Assembly: GCF_000315485.1 (NCBI RefSeq)
Contig: NZ_JH992940.1
Location: 1,748,816-1,812,815, forward strand
Source of the DNA: Bacteroides oleiciplenus YIT 12058
GTDB taxonomy: Bacteria; Bacteroidota; Bacteroidia; Bacteroidales; Bacteroidaceae
Length of the DNA stretch: 64,000 bases
Reading direction: 5' to 3'
Below the pieces are notes generated by a model. It did not search any database. It was not told the origin of the DNA and saw only the letters and a program-made list of their open reading frames with translations. This document shows positions 37,630-46,860 of this stretch, one piece after another (within the stretch, counting starts at the first letter, position 1; every line of letters starts with the position of its first letter). Both the position numbers and the translations under genes were made by a program.

Positions 37630-39852
37630 TTAATACCACACCTTTCCCGGCTTGTCCCCCATTTCAAATTCAAGGATGCTACCGTTCATTATTTGCTCAT
37701 GTGTGATATAGCTTTTATCATAAGGTTTCCCGTCGAGTTTCACCGACTGGATATAAAAATTCTCCTTGCTGACTGCCGATGCCAGTACCGTAAACGTTTT
37801 ACCGTTAGCCAAATGCATCTTCATCTCGGGATACATGGGAGTGCCTATTTCATACTTGCCGCCAACCGGGTCCACCGGATAGAACCCCATTGCGCTGAAC
37901 ACATACCAGGCAGACATCTGACCACAATCCTCATTCCCGCATAAGCCGGCAGGCGTATTCTTATAAAGTTCATGCATCACCTCGGCTGCATATCTCTGAG
38001 TTTTCCAAGGTTGCCCTACAGCGTTGTAGAGATAGATGACATGATGGCTCGGTTCATTTCCATGCGCATACTGCCCGATCATTCCCGTACTGAAGATAGG
38101 CAAATCTTCATCGGCAGACGGATTATAGGTAAACATACTATCCAGTTTCTGCGCAAACCTCTCCTTGCCTCCCGTCAATTCTATCAAACCGTCAATATCT
38201 TGCTGCACAGACCAGAAATACTGCCAGCCGTTACTTTCACAAATATGCGGAGTATAATCGTCCGGACTGAAACCTGCTATGAAATCCCCTTTATTATTAC
38301 GCGGTTGCATAAAAGAAGTCTGAGGATTATACACATTCCTATAGTTCCGGGAACGTTTGTAAAATTCATCCGTAGTCTCTTTCTCACCCAACTTTTCTGC
38401 CATACGGGCGATGCAATAATCATCATAGGCATATTCCAGCGTTTTAGACAATGACCAGTTTTCTAAATTATAGTGATCCGTCACATCATAAGGTACATAG
38501 CCATACTTCTTATACAACCCTATGCCACGATATTCATCCATATTGGCAGTAGCCACACAAGCCTCCAGAGCTTTCTTAGGGTCGAAGTTCCCTATTCCTT
38601 TTAAATAAGCATCTACAATGACGGGCACGGCATGATAACCTATCATCATATCCGTTTCGCTGCCGTAGAAGTTCCACACCGGAAGGCGTCCGTTCTGTTC
38701 ATAGAAAGCAATGAAGGATTTCACCATATCATTGACACGGTCAGGTTCTATATAGGTATAGAGGGGATGGGCTGCGCGATAGGTGTCCCATAGCGAGAAT
38801 GTGCTGTAGTTTGCCCACCCGTCTGCCTGATGCACTTTCTTATCAGGACCGTAATAAGCACCGTCTACATCACTATAGATAGTGGGAGCCAGCATAGAAT
38901 GATAGAGGGCTGTATAGAATTTAACTTTCTCATCACGATTGTCACATTTGATTTCCACTCTTGAAAGCTGCTCGTTCCAGTTCTTACGGGTAGCTGCCAG
39001 ATACTTATCAAAATCATCATCCGGCGCCTCAGCAGCCAAATTACGTGCCGCTCCCTCCATGCTTACACCGGAGATGGCAGTAGTGATAAGAATTTGTTCA
39101 CCCGCAGCGGTATGGAAATCAAACCGGGCAATGGCGGATGTTCCGATCCGTTCGCCCTCTTTGATAACAGCGGCAGTGTCGAGTTGCACAGCAGCAAACG
39201 GCTTAGAGAAACGGGTACGGAAATAAATATGCTGGTCGCGCGCCCAGCCGTCAGAGAAACGGTATCCCTGAATGGTGACGGAATCGACGACTTCGATACG
39301 TGTATCGTTCGTAAAGTCCCAGTTCATGGCTTTTCGTAAATTGAGGAATATAGCAGCATCCGCTTCGGGGAAGGTATAACGCTGAATACCGCAACGTTCG
39401 GTTGCCGTGAGTTCAACATTAATATCATAGTCTTTCAGCCGAACCTGATAATATCCGGCACTTGCTGATTCTTCGGAATGAGAAAACAGGGAATGAATGC
39501 CCAACGGAGCCTCTGCCTCTTTATAAGGTAAAGTCACAGGCATAAAAGAGATGTCATATAAATCACCGGCCCCCGTACCCGAGAGATGTGTATGACTGAA
39601 ACCAGCAATAGTGCTATCCGGATAGAAATAGCCGGATATGCGATCCCAGCCCGGAAGGCCGTTATCAGGACTAAGTTGCACCATGCCAAACGGAGCCTGA
39701 GCACCGGGATAGGTATTTCCTGTAAAGTCAGTACCAATAAAAGGGTTTACATACTCTGCATAAGAATCACTTCCGGCATTAAGCTGTCGGGATACACACG
39801 CTGAAAAAGAGAAAAGAACTGCAACTAAGCAACAGGATTTCAGTAATTTCAT
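37630..39852 (-). CDS. GH92 alpha-mannosidase (PUL copy 4), lipoprotein
   Basis: 740 residues from the ATG at 39852, chosen because it opens a clean lipoprotein signal (MKLLKSCCLVAVLFSFSAC); the longer frame to 39963 only adds a Cys/Phe-rich leader. Motifs are YVNPFIGTDFTGNTYPGAQAP, HICESNGWQYFWSVQQD (catalytic Glu; the usual VPHD is VQQD) and GNEDCGQMSAWYVF. The loop GNEPSHHVIYLYN matches alpha-1,2-mannosidases. It is the first gene of the regulatory block, so a mannosidase, sigma, anti-sigma and mannosidase are co-expressed. Confidence 0.93.
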   Translation of the reverse strand: MKLLKSCCLVAVLFSFSACVSRQLNAGSDSYAEYVNPFIGTDFTGNTYPGAQAPFGMVQLSPDNGLPGWDRISGYFYPDSTIAGFSHTHLSGTGAGDLYDISFMPVTLPYKEAEAPLGIHSLFSHSEESASAGYYQVRLKDYDINVELTATERCGIQRYTFPEADAAIFLNLRKAMNWDFTNDTRIEVVDSVTIQGYRFSDGWARDQHIYFRTRFSKPFAAVQLDTAAVIKEGERIGTSAIARFDFHTAAGEQILITTAISGVSMEGAARNLAAEAPDDDFDKYLAATRKNWNEQLSRVEIKCDNRDEKVKFYTALYHSMLAPTIYSDVDGAYYGPDKKVHQADGWANYSTFSLWDTYRAAHPLYTYIEPDRVNDMVKSFIAFYEQNGRLPVWNFYGSETDMMIGYHAVPVIVDAYLKGIGNFDPKKALEACVATANMDEYRGIGLYKKYGYVPYDVTDHYNLENWSLSKTLEYAYDDYCIARMAEKLGEKETTDEFYKRSRNYRNVYNPQTSFMQPRNNKGDFIAGFSPDDYTPHICESNGWQYFWSVQQDIDGLIELTGGKERFAQKLDSMFTYNPSADEDLPIFSTGMIGQYAHGNEPSHHVIYLYNAVGQPWKTQRYAAEVMHELYKNTPAGLCGNEDCGQMSAWYVFSAMGFYPVDPVGGKYEIGTPMYPEMKMHLANGKTFTVLASAVSKENFYIQSVKLDGKPYDKSYITHEQIMNGSILEFEMGDKPGKVWY

Positions 39853-39930
39853 AATATAATTAGTTAACGTGCTCATAAAACAACTCAATGCAAAAAAACA
39901 CTTAGTGCGCCGGCAAAAAACTTTGGCAAA

Positions 39931-39938
39931 CAAAAATA
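39931..39938 (-). promoter_or_regulatory. -7 element of the PUL regulatory block
   Basis: Leftward TATTTTTG fits TAnnTTTG and lies 79 bases before the GH92 start at 39852. The -33 region is A/T-rich without a clear TTTG, so assignment is tentative. Confidence 0.45.
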
Positions 39939-40024
39939 ATACAAAAATCCGATAAACACACAACTTTGTTCCCCGAAAATAACCTACACTTCATCATTCC
40001 TTAAATAAATTTGTTTCTACCTCC

Positions 40025-40066
40025 GGTTTACCTTATCTTTGTCGTAAAACGAAGATAAGGTAAACC
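40025..40066 (+). promoter_or_regulatory. Perfect 15-bp palindrome overlapping a TATCTTTG promoter
   Basis: GGTTTACCTTATCTT (40025-40039) is perfectly inverted at 40052-40066 across a 12-bp spacer. A -7 element TATCTTTG (40034-40041) lies inside the left arm, so a repressor bound to the arms would cover the promoter. A second TATCTTTG at 40116-40123 lies closer to the gene at 40139. Operator function is inferred. Confidence 0.55.
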
Positions 40067-40138
40067 TCAACATAAAAAATGAACAAGTTCATTTTATTCT
40101 GTTCTCGGTTTGCATTATCTTTGCCACAAAAAGCGACA

Positions 40139-42340
40139 ATGAGTTATACAACTTATCTCTTCGACTTTGATTACACGCTCGCAGATTCCTCGCGCGGCAT
40201 CGTCACTTGCTTCCGCAATGTGCTCAATCAACATGGTTATACCGACGTGACCGATGAAGCTATCAAACGCACTATCGGAAAAACTCTGGAAGAATCTTTT
40301 TCTATCCTGACAGGCGTAACAGACGCTGACCAACTGGACGGCTTCAGAAACGAGTATAGAAAAGAAGCGGATACACATATGACGATAAACACCGTGCTCT
40401 TTCTTGAAACCAAGTCCGTACTGCTCGCACTGAAAGATGCAGGCGCATTCATCGGCATCATCTCCACCAAATACCGTTTCCGGATAAAGGAACTACTCGA
40501 CCAGCATTTCCCCGGCAACTTTTTCAATATCATTGTCGGCGGAGAAGACGTAAAGGCAGCCAAACCCTCGCCCGAAGGTCTGCTATTTGCCATAAAAGAG
40601 TTGCATGTCACCAAAGCGGAAACCCTTTATATAGGAGACAGCACAGTAGATGCCGCCACAGCCAAAGCTGCCGGAGTAAGCTTTGCCGGAGTAACCCATG
40701 GAGTGACCACTGCCGAAGAATTAAGCAAATATCCACACTGGAAAATAATGAGTTCGCTGGAAGAATTGCTGGAAGACGACGAACGCCCCGATAACAGTAA
40801 ACAGTCGACCGATGAAAAGCATCCGGTTGCCGATAAAGCGAGTGCTTCACGTTCGGATGCCACCCCATCTCCTATTCCCACTCCTCCCGCTCCGCGCAGA
40901 AGAAAGATGATAAATATCTGGCAGATATTAATTCTGGCAATATTGCTATGGCTATCTTTTGAAGAGGGAGAAGACAGCAATGTCTTTATGTGGTCTTTCA
41001 TACTGGTCCTCTGGTACATGCTTACCATACGCCGGGTCATCCCCGACCGTGTGGCAGATTTCATCTCTCCCTGGTGGACTCCCTGCAAGATACGCTTTCG
41101 TGCCTTCCACATCAAGATAATACGCGGAAAGCAAGTACCGGTTGCCAGTGAAGAAAGCAACACGTGCCTGAACTGCGGAACCGTCTATGCCGGCAGTTAT
41201 TGCAACCGCTGCGGACAAAGTCGCAATACCCCCCGATACCGCCTCAGCAATGCTTTCAGGAATATCCTGGGAGGATTCACCAACATCGACAACGGCTTTG
41301 GCCGTACTCTGCTGGACTTGCTCTATCGCCCGGGATATATGATAAAAGACTTCATTGCCGGAAAACGAATACTATACTTCCGTCCCTTCCAGACATTATT
41401 TGTATTGGCTGCCCTCTACATCATGGCTGTGCAACTGGTGGACCCGGACGCTTTGATAAAGAAAGAGAAAGACTCCCCGGAAGTGCAGCGGCAAGAAATC
41501 ATTGCTGCGCGTGAGCAATTGCAACGGCGGATAGAAAATACAGAGGACCCTGCAACAAAGGAAGTCCTCAACCTAACCATAGAGAAACTGAATGACCAGT
41601 TAAAGGAGCTGGAAGCGGAAGATTCTACAGAAATCCGAAAGAAGGATTACACAATTACCCTCGAACAACTGCAAAAGCAAATGAAAAAGACCAAGGACCC
41701 CGTACAAAAGGAAGTCCTGGCCCAGACTATAGAAAGCATTAATCAGAGTCTGGAAAAACTGGAAGCGGAAAACACCACAAAGAAACACAATATTGTTATC
41801 AAGACAGGTGATGACGACAATGAAGACCTCATTGACGAATTCGTGGAAAGTAGTCAGTCGGTGGGCAATAAGCTTAAGAAGATGGTTCATAACACACCCT
41901 TCCTTCAGAAAGTGTGGAATCTGCTGCAAGGTTGGGGACATGGGAACAAAGCATTTCGCATCATAGCCACATTGCCTCTTTTTGCCTTGGCAACACTTAT
42001 GGCTTTCCGCCGCAAGAAGAACAACAACAAGATACGTTATAATCTTACCGAACACGTATTTATACAGGCCTACATCGCTTGCCAGATACTCTTGCTCAGT
42101 ATCATAGTGCTTCCCTTCAATGGGAGTGCTGCGGTTAGTGATTTATACGAATTACCGCTATTAGTAATCTTCGCACTCTTTTGTCTAGACTACAAACAAT
42201 TGTATAACTACTCCTGGTGGAGAAGTTTCTGGACTACGCTACTCATGTTCTTCTACAGTTTGATATTGGTTGTACTCTTTGCTATTATAGTAGTAGGATT
42301 AGTGGTTGCGGCAGTCTATATATTGAAACCCTTTCTATAA
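40139..42340 (+). CDS. HAD phosphatase fused to zinc-ribbon/DUF3667 membrane protein
   Basis: 733 residues from ATG 40139 (an upstream in-frame Met at 40079 spans the proximal promoter and is unlikely). Residues ~1-215 are a HAD hydrolase of the phosphoglycolate phosphatase type: FDFDYTLADS with nucleophile D9 and acid D11, ISTKYR, KPSPEGL, and YIGDSTVDAATAKAAG. A Pro/Ser linker, one membrane segment and a zinc ribbon (CLNCGTVYAGSYCNRCGQ) lead into DUF3667 with several membrane segments and a charged coiled coil (~430-560). Each half is known separately; the fusion may couple a metabolite phosphatase to the membrane. The joint function is unknown. Confidence 0.8.
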   Translation: MSYTTYLFDFDYTLADSSRGIVTCFRNVLNQHGYTDVTDEAIKRTIGKTLEESFSILTGVTDADQLDGFRNEYRKEADTHMTINTVLFLETKSVLLALKDAGAFIGIISTKYRFRIKELLDQHFPGNFFNIIVGGEDVKAAKPSPEGLLFAIKELHVTKAETLYIGDSTVDAATAKAAGVSFAGVTHGVTTAEELSKYPHWKIMSSLEELLEDDERPDNSKQSTDEKHPVADKASASRSDATPSPIPTPPAPRRRKMINIWQILILAILLWLSFEEGEDSNVFMWSFILVLWYMLTIRRVIPDRVADFISPWWTPCKIRFRAFHIKIIRGKQVPVASEESNTCLNCGTVYAGSYCNRCGQSRNTPRYRLSNAFRNILGGFTNIDNGFGRTLLDLLYRPGYMIKDFIAGKRILYFRPFQTLFVLAALYIMAVQLVDPDALIKKEKDSPEVQRQEIIAAREQLQRRIENTEDPATKEVLNLTIEKLNDQLKELEAEDSTEIRKKDYTITLEQLQKQMKKTKDPVQKEVLAQTIESINQSLEKLEAENTTKKHNIVIKTGDDDNEDLIDEFVESSQSVGNKLKKMVHNTPFLQKVWNLLQGWGHGNKAFRIIATLPLFALATLMAFRRKKNNNKIRYNLTEHVFIQAYIACQILLLSIIVLPFNGSAAVSDLYELPLLVIFALFCLDYKQLYNYSWWRSFWTTLLMFFYSLILVVLFAIIVVGLVVAAVYILKPFL

Positions 42341-42390
42341 CACCGGGCGGCTCAACATCCCCTTGTCCTTCGAGGCGTTTTAAAAACACA

Positions 42391-42430
42391 AAAAGTTCTC
42401 TCGTATCCACATAGATAGAGAGAACTTTTA
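42391..42430. terminator. Bidirectional terminator between convergent genes
   Basis: AAAAGTTCTCTC (42391-42402) pairs with GAGAGAACTTTT (42418-42429), flanked by A and T runs on both sides. It serves the HAD/DUF3667 gene (rightward) and the corrinoid operon (leftward). Confidence 0.8.
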
Positions 42431-42465
42431 TTTATTACAAAAGGTTATGAATCAGTTTCTGTTTA

Positions 42466-43449
42466 TCAATTCGGATTTGCAATAGCACTTACCATCCATT
42501 CGGCAAAAGGATAAGTATTCACTCCTCCGGAATTGATTGAAGAATACGTCCAGGCATCCCAACTGTTTGGAGTCAACTGCCGTAAATTGGCCATATACGG
42601 GGAATAATCAAATAATTCAGGAACATTTTTTCCATCCTCTCCCAGATAGTATGAGCAATACCCCTCATACCAGCCACCTTCCCAGTAGTCGCCGGAATCG
42701 GTCGATACATATCCATCTCCCGAATCGTCACCGCTCAAAACAATGACTCCATCCACAAAATCCGACGCATTATACGTCACGGATGTGGTTCCATTCTTTA
42801 TCGAGAAACGACCGTCACCATTGGCATCATAACCAAAACCACGGATAGATGGGCTGTCTACACCACTAAATCCGGGACCTACCAACACAAAGAAACGAGG
42901 GTCCGCTTTAGCTATCGCCAATATCATCTGATGTCCGGTAGACTCGTCGCTCGCTTTCCAACGATATCCCCAACTCAGCAAATGAACATTATCCTGCACT
43001 GGACTTTCCCAATCATCACCGCTAATCCATTGAACGGCCAACGCTGACCGGCATTCACCTTCTCCCGTCCAGAACTGGATATCGTCCATAGACTTCACTG
43101 CCGAATAAGCCACATATACATTCACCATAACAGAAGCGGAAGCTTCATCCTTATCTGTATAAGCCGCGAACTTCACTTCATAGGCACCCGTCTTTTCCGG
43201 AGCAAAAATATACGTTAGCTCAGTTGATATCTTTTCACCATTCAATGTCCACTCATAACGGGCATTTTCACCATTTTCAACTTTCGCCTCCAGAGTGAGA
43301 GATTTTCCAAGTACGACGTCCTGTTTGTCACCATTGACAATAGATACGGACAACGGCAAAGCATTGTCATCGGAATCATCGTCACTACAAGATACCAGTC
43401 CGGCCATAAGGACCAGGCATGATAATAAATAAACAAGTCTCTTTTTCAT
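42466..43449 (-). CDS. Surface lipoprotein of the corrinoid operon, Ig/PKD-like N-domain
   Basis: 327 residues. The lipobox LVSCSDDD with acidic residues after Cys suggests surface export. Residues ~30-115 are an Ig/PKD-like beta domain (SLTLEAKVENGENARYEWTLNG). Residues ~120-327 form an unassigned domain rich in Trp, Gly and Asp (FWTGEGECRS, LLSWGYRW, GFGYDANGDGRFSIKNG). It is the fourth gene behind a cobalamin riboswitch, three bases after the previous gene. By position it may be a corrinoid-binding accessory like BtuH, but I cannot confirm the family. Its N-domain is clearly related to that of the next gene upstream. Confidence 0.7.
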   Translation of the reverse strand: MKKRLVYLLSCLVLMAGLVSCSDDDSDDNALPLSVSIVNGDKQDVVLGKSLTLEAKVENGENARYEWTLNGEKISTELTYIFAPEKTGAYEVKFAAYTDKDEASASVMVNVYVAYSAVKSMDDIQFWTGEGECRSALAVQWISGDDWESPVQDNVHLLSWGYRWKASDESTGHQMILAIAKADPRFFVLVGPGFSGVDSPSIRGFGYDANGDGRFSIKNGTTSVTYNASDFVDGVIVLSGDDSGDGYVSTDSGDYWEGGWYEGYCSYYLGEDGKNVPELFDYSPYMANLRQLTPNSWDAWTYSSINSGGVNTYPFAEWMVSAIANPN

Positions 43450-43451
43450 TC

Positions 43452-44804
43452 TTATTTAAAGTTAGAAGTGAAGAATGTCCCGGCCGGATATCTTGTACAG
43501 TCGGAATAAGTAGCCTTAAATGTGGGTGCGGCACCACTAAAATCAAAAATGCTAATCTGATTAGTACTTACTCCGTCTCCGTACCCTTTTATTGTATTGA
43601 GGTAAACTCCCTCCGTCACAGGATCAACGGCAACCGTATTATAAACGATATTAGCGTTTTCCACCATCTCTTTAGCATCTACCATCAACTTAGTTTCATT
43701 AGTGCTAAAAATATGACGATAAATTTTCGTAGCAAGACCGCTCATGTACAATGTATCACCCTTAGCTGTTATACTGGGCGCGGCCGCAAACGAAGCCGAC
43801 AACGTTTTCGTAGCATCAGCATTGGCCGACAAATCGTTCTCTTTTATAATAGAATAATCCTTGGCGCTAACTTTAGCAATCTTACCGGATGATACCGATA
43901 CCCAAATATTATTGTCCGACGACTTTAACACACCTGAGATATTAGCATCAAACTCAACCGTTGCCGATACCTCCTCTTTTCCGGCTTCTATCACAAGAAG
44001 ATTTTTGCTTTGAGAAGCAAATACTTTTCCTTCAACAACCGCCATCGTATTTTTTCTGGCACTTTTCGTACCTTCGATAAGTGTGGCTTCTCCGGTAGAA
44101 GGATGAAACAACTTGATTCCCGCATTATCGCGCAGATAAATATTATCATCACCCAATACAGCTACATGCGTAGGCCAGCTTACCTTGCCTTTCAAGTCAT
44201 CGCCATAGGCAACTTCCAGCTTTAATGTTTCCGCATTAACAATCGTCAGGAAACCACCTTCGTTGCCCCCATTCTGAGAGACAATATACATTTTATTGTT
44301 AGCAATAAACAAATCCTGAGGAACACTTCCTAACCACGCTCCATTATTTTCTTTCTGGAAAGCCATCTCCGTAAGTTCTCCTTCAGGATTTATAAATATC
44401 AGAGAGCCGCCTTTATCTCCTCTCAGAGATGCTCCTTCGTTCAGGATAAAGGTTCCGTATTTATACTTTCCATATACATTGACAGTCACTTTGGCTGAAG
44501 CCTCGCCCTGCCCGGCACTCGAGACAATCAACTGAACGTCATAACTTCCAAGTTCTGTAGAAGTAAAATCATAAGTAGAAGCTGTAGAAACATCCTTCCC
44601 ATTCAACTTCCAGACATATTCCACTTCTGTACTTCCTTCGACCTCTGCTTTCAGACTAAGTGTACCTCCCTGCACAACCTCCTGCGTCTCACCGCCTTCT
44701 ATCAAAACCGACAGCAGCGGCAATGGCTCATCATCATCACTACAAGACACCAGTCCTACTGCGAGGACCAAACACGACAAAAAATAAATAATGTTCTTCT
44801 TCAT
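43452..44804 (-). CDS. DUF5074/YncE-like beta-propeller lipoprotein with Ig/PKD-like N-domain
   Basis: 450 residues. Lipobox GLVSCSDDD. Residues ~30-115 are an Ig/PKD-like domain (GGTLSLKAEVEGSTEVEYVWKLNG). Residues ~120-450 form a beta-propeller with repeated blade-like strands (GGSLIFINPEGEL, GGFLTIVNAETLKLE, NIWVSVSSGKIAKVSAKDYSI), resembling DUF5074 proteins, to which the cobalamin-binding BtuG belongs. It lies between btuB and another surface lipoprotein under a B12 riboswitch, so corrinoid capture is likely. Ligand binding is inferred. Confidence 0.75.
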   Translation of the reverse strand: MKKNIIYFLSCLVLAVGLVSCSDDDEPLPLLSVLIEGGETQEVVQGGTLSLKAEVEGSTEVEYVWKLNGKDVSTASTYDFTSTELGSYDVQLIVSSAGQGEASAKVTVNVYGKYKYGTFILNEGASLRGDKGGSLIFINPEGELTEMAFQKENNGAWLGSVPQDLFIANNKMYIVSQNGGNEGGFLTIVNAETLKLEVAYGDDLKGKVSWPTHVAVLGDDNIYLRDNAGIKLFHPSTGEATLIEGTKSARKNTMAVVEGKVFASQSKNLLVIEAGKEEVSATVEFDANISGVLKSSDNNIWVSVSSGKIAKVSAKDYSIIKENDLSANADATKTLSASFAAAPSITAKGDTLYMSGLATKIYRHIFSTNETKLMVDAKEMVENANIVYNTVAVDPVTEGVYLNTIKGYGDGVSTNQISIFDFSGAAPTFKATYSDCTRYPAGTFFTSNFK

Positions 44805-44835
44805 TGTTACTGTATATAAAATTAAAAATTAGGGA

Positions 44836-46857
44836 TTAAAATTCAAACATCAACGAGCACAACACATTGCGCAAAGGCATCGGATAGTATTGTGTCGATT
44901 CATAATAAGTATTCAGAATGTTATCCACACGCACCTGAGAAGTAATCTGCCTGCCATTCTTCAGCTTCCACAGATAGCCCGCCAACAAGTTATGAATCGT
45001 ATAGGGACGAGTGGAATAGGACTCATCGGTCGTAACATAGCGCTTACCTATATAAGTAGTCTGCCACGAGCAGAAAGCATTTTTATAATCAAAGGCCAGG
45101 CGCGCATTCCATTTCAGTTCGGGTACATAGGGAATCTGCCTCATATAAGAGTTATCATCTTCATGCTGCTTCTTTCGCGTGCGCGAACGCGCCCAACTGA
45201 AATTGCCGGAAAGTGTAGTTTTGAAATCACCGAAACTCAGTAGCATCTTGCCCGTAAACTCCGCCCCCGTAGAAAGCACATTACGTTTGTTCTGAGGCGT
45301 CCATATCCACTGGTTACCATCTTTGGGAAGCCATAGAATCCAGTTGTCGATATGCATCAGATAACCGGATACTTCGGCATTCAGCGTCATCCAGGAAGTC
45401 AGGTCATTCCTATAACCAATGGCTGCATCATAAGAATAACCGTCTTCGGGCTTCACGTCAGGATTACCACCGGGACGCCAATAAAGATCGTTCATGCTGG
45501 GAAAGCGGTAATTGTATGACATGCTTCCTTTTACGTAGAAAGTCTTTTCAAAGAAATTGGTGGCAAAACCTGCCGACCAGGTAGAAACATTCCGGCTATT
45601 GTTCTGTTCGAACATATACTGGGCATGCAATTGCAACCATGACAGCGGAGTCCAATTTGCTGAAGCTTGCCACGACAACACATTACGATGATGTTTCAGC
45701 GGCGGCTCGGCTACCGGTATACTATAATAAGTGCCGTCTATCAGATACTTTGCCGAATCCACATCGATATAACTGCTCACATTGACCAAATCGTGCGTAT
45801 AGGTAAGCGTAGTATTCAGCACCAACTCGTCAATAGGTGCGCACGAATAGTCAGCAACCCCCTGCCAGGTATGTGAAGAGTTGATATTCCCTTCCGGATC
45901 AAACAATCCGCCGTCAAACCATTTATCGTACTTCAGGCGATAATAGAGCCATGCGCCCTTTACGTGCAATTTGTGTATGCCACGCACGTAGTCGAAGCCC
46001 ATATATCCGCGAACATTCGTCTCATGTTGCCGCTCATGTGTCCTTCCCACAATGCCCAACGGCTGGGGCAACATACGCTTTCCTTGTTGCAACCAGCCGA
46101 TAGCGACAAGTTGTGCATACCGGTTCAGTTTGAAATAACCTTCCTGCATGGCTCCCCATTGTGAATAGTCAGCATCCTGACGCTTCTCTTTGAAAGGCTC
46201 GTTAGTGAGCACCTTATTTATATAAGTATAGTCATTATCGGAATGCTGATAAAATAAACGCGTTTTTGAAACAACACGCCTGCCGCCTGCATTAATCTGC
46301 GCTCCTCCGGTATAAGTGTTATAAGAACCATACTCACCGAAGAACTTTCCTGAGAGCCCCTTGCCCCACTCCGGATCATTGAATATGTTTACGCTCCCCC
46401 CCACAGCACCGGTACCACTCTTCACGTGGCTACTCCCATAGTAAAGGTTCACATTGTCGGCAAAAAAGACAGGAAATTGCGAAAAGTCGAATACTCCGGA
46501 CATAGGAGGCGTGATGTTGATTCCGTTCCAGTTGACCCGTGTTTGCGCAGCGCTCCCTCCACGAAAAGAGGCCGTGGACAATGCTCCCGTACCAAGGCTT
46601 TTGATGTAGGTAGCAGAATTATCAGTCAGTAATTCGGAGAATGAACGCGTTTTATTGATTTGCAGCATTTCAGGGTCAATGCGCGCCACCTTTGCACCGG
46701 CATTCGCTTCGTTGGCATGATTTATGCGGCGAGCTACAATCTCCACCTCGTCGAGATTCAGACGAAATGCAACCGTATCCTTCTTCTGGGCTACGACATC
46801 GGTAGCCAGCAAACAAAGAGAGGCAGTCATCAAGAGAAATAGATTTCTCATATACAT
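44836..46857 (-). CDS. btuB: BtuB-like TonB-dependent corrinoid transporter
   Basis: 673 residues with a signal peptide ending VVAQ. The plug contains ARIDPEMLQINKTRSFSELLTDNSATYIKSLGTGALSTASFRGG with the typical RGG..QTRVNWNGI continuation; the rest is a 22-strand-type barrel ending YYPMPLRNVLCSLMFEF with a terminal Phe. Sequence alone would fit several TonB receptors. The cobalamin riboswitch and the adjacent BtuG-like propeller specify corrinoids. It is second in the operon, three bases after the BtuG-like gene. Confidence 0.88.
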   Translation of the reverse strand: MYMRNLFLLMTASLCLLATDVVAQKKDTVAFRLNLDEVEIVARRINHANEANAGAKVARIDPEMLQINKTRSFSELLTDNSATYIKSLGTGALSTASFRGGSAAQTRVNWNGINITPPMSGVFDFSQFPVFFADNVNLYYGSSHVKSGTGAVGGSVNIFNDPEWGKGLSGKFFGEYGSYNTYTGGAQINAGGRRVVSKTRLFYQHSDNDYTYINKVLTNEPFKEKRQDADYSQWGAMQEGYFKLNRYAQLVAIGWLQQGKRMLPQPLGIVGRTHERQHETNVRGYMGFDYVRGIHKLHVKGAWLYYRLKYDKWFDGGLFDPEGNINSSHTWQGVADYSCAPIDELVLNTTLTYTHDLVNVSSYIDVDSAKYLIDGTYYSIPVAEPPLKHHRNVLSWQASANWTPLSWLQLHAQYMFEQNNSRNVSTWSAGFATNFFEKTFYVKGSMSYNYRFPSMNDLYWRPGGNPDVKPEDGYSYDAAIGYRNDLTSWMTLNAEVSGYLMHIDNWILWLPKDGNQWIWTPQNKRNVLSTGAEFTGKMLLSFGDFKTTLSGNFSWARSRTRKKQHEDDNSYMRQIPYVPELKWNARLAFDYKNAFCSWQTTYIGKRYVTTDESYSTRPYTIHNLLAGYLWKLKNGRQITSQVRVDNILNTYYESTQYYPMPLRNVLCSLMFEF

Positions 46858-46860
46858 AGA

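Noticed and set aside
39853..39963. N-terminal extension of GH92 copy 4
   Set aside because: A clean lipoprotein signal begins at 39852; the extension overlaps a likely leader and the promoter side.
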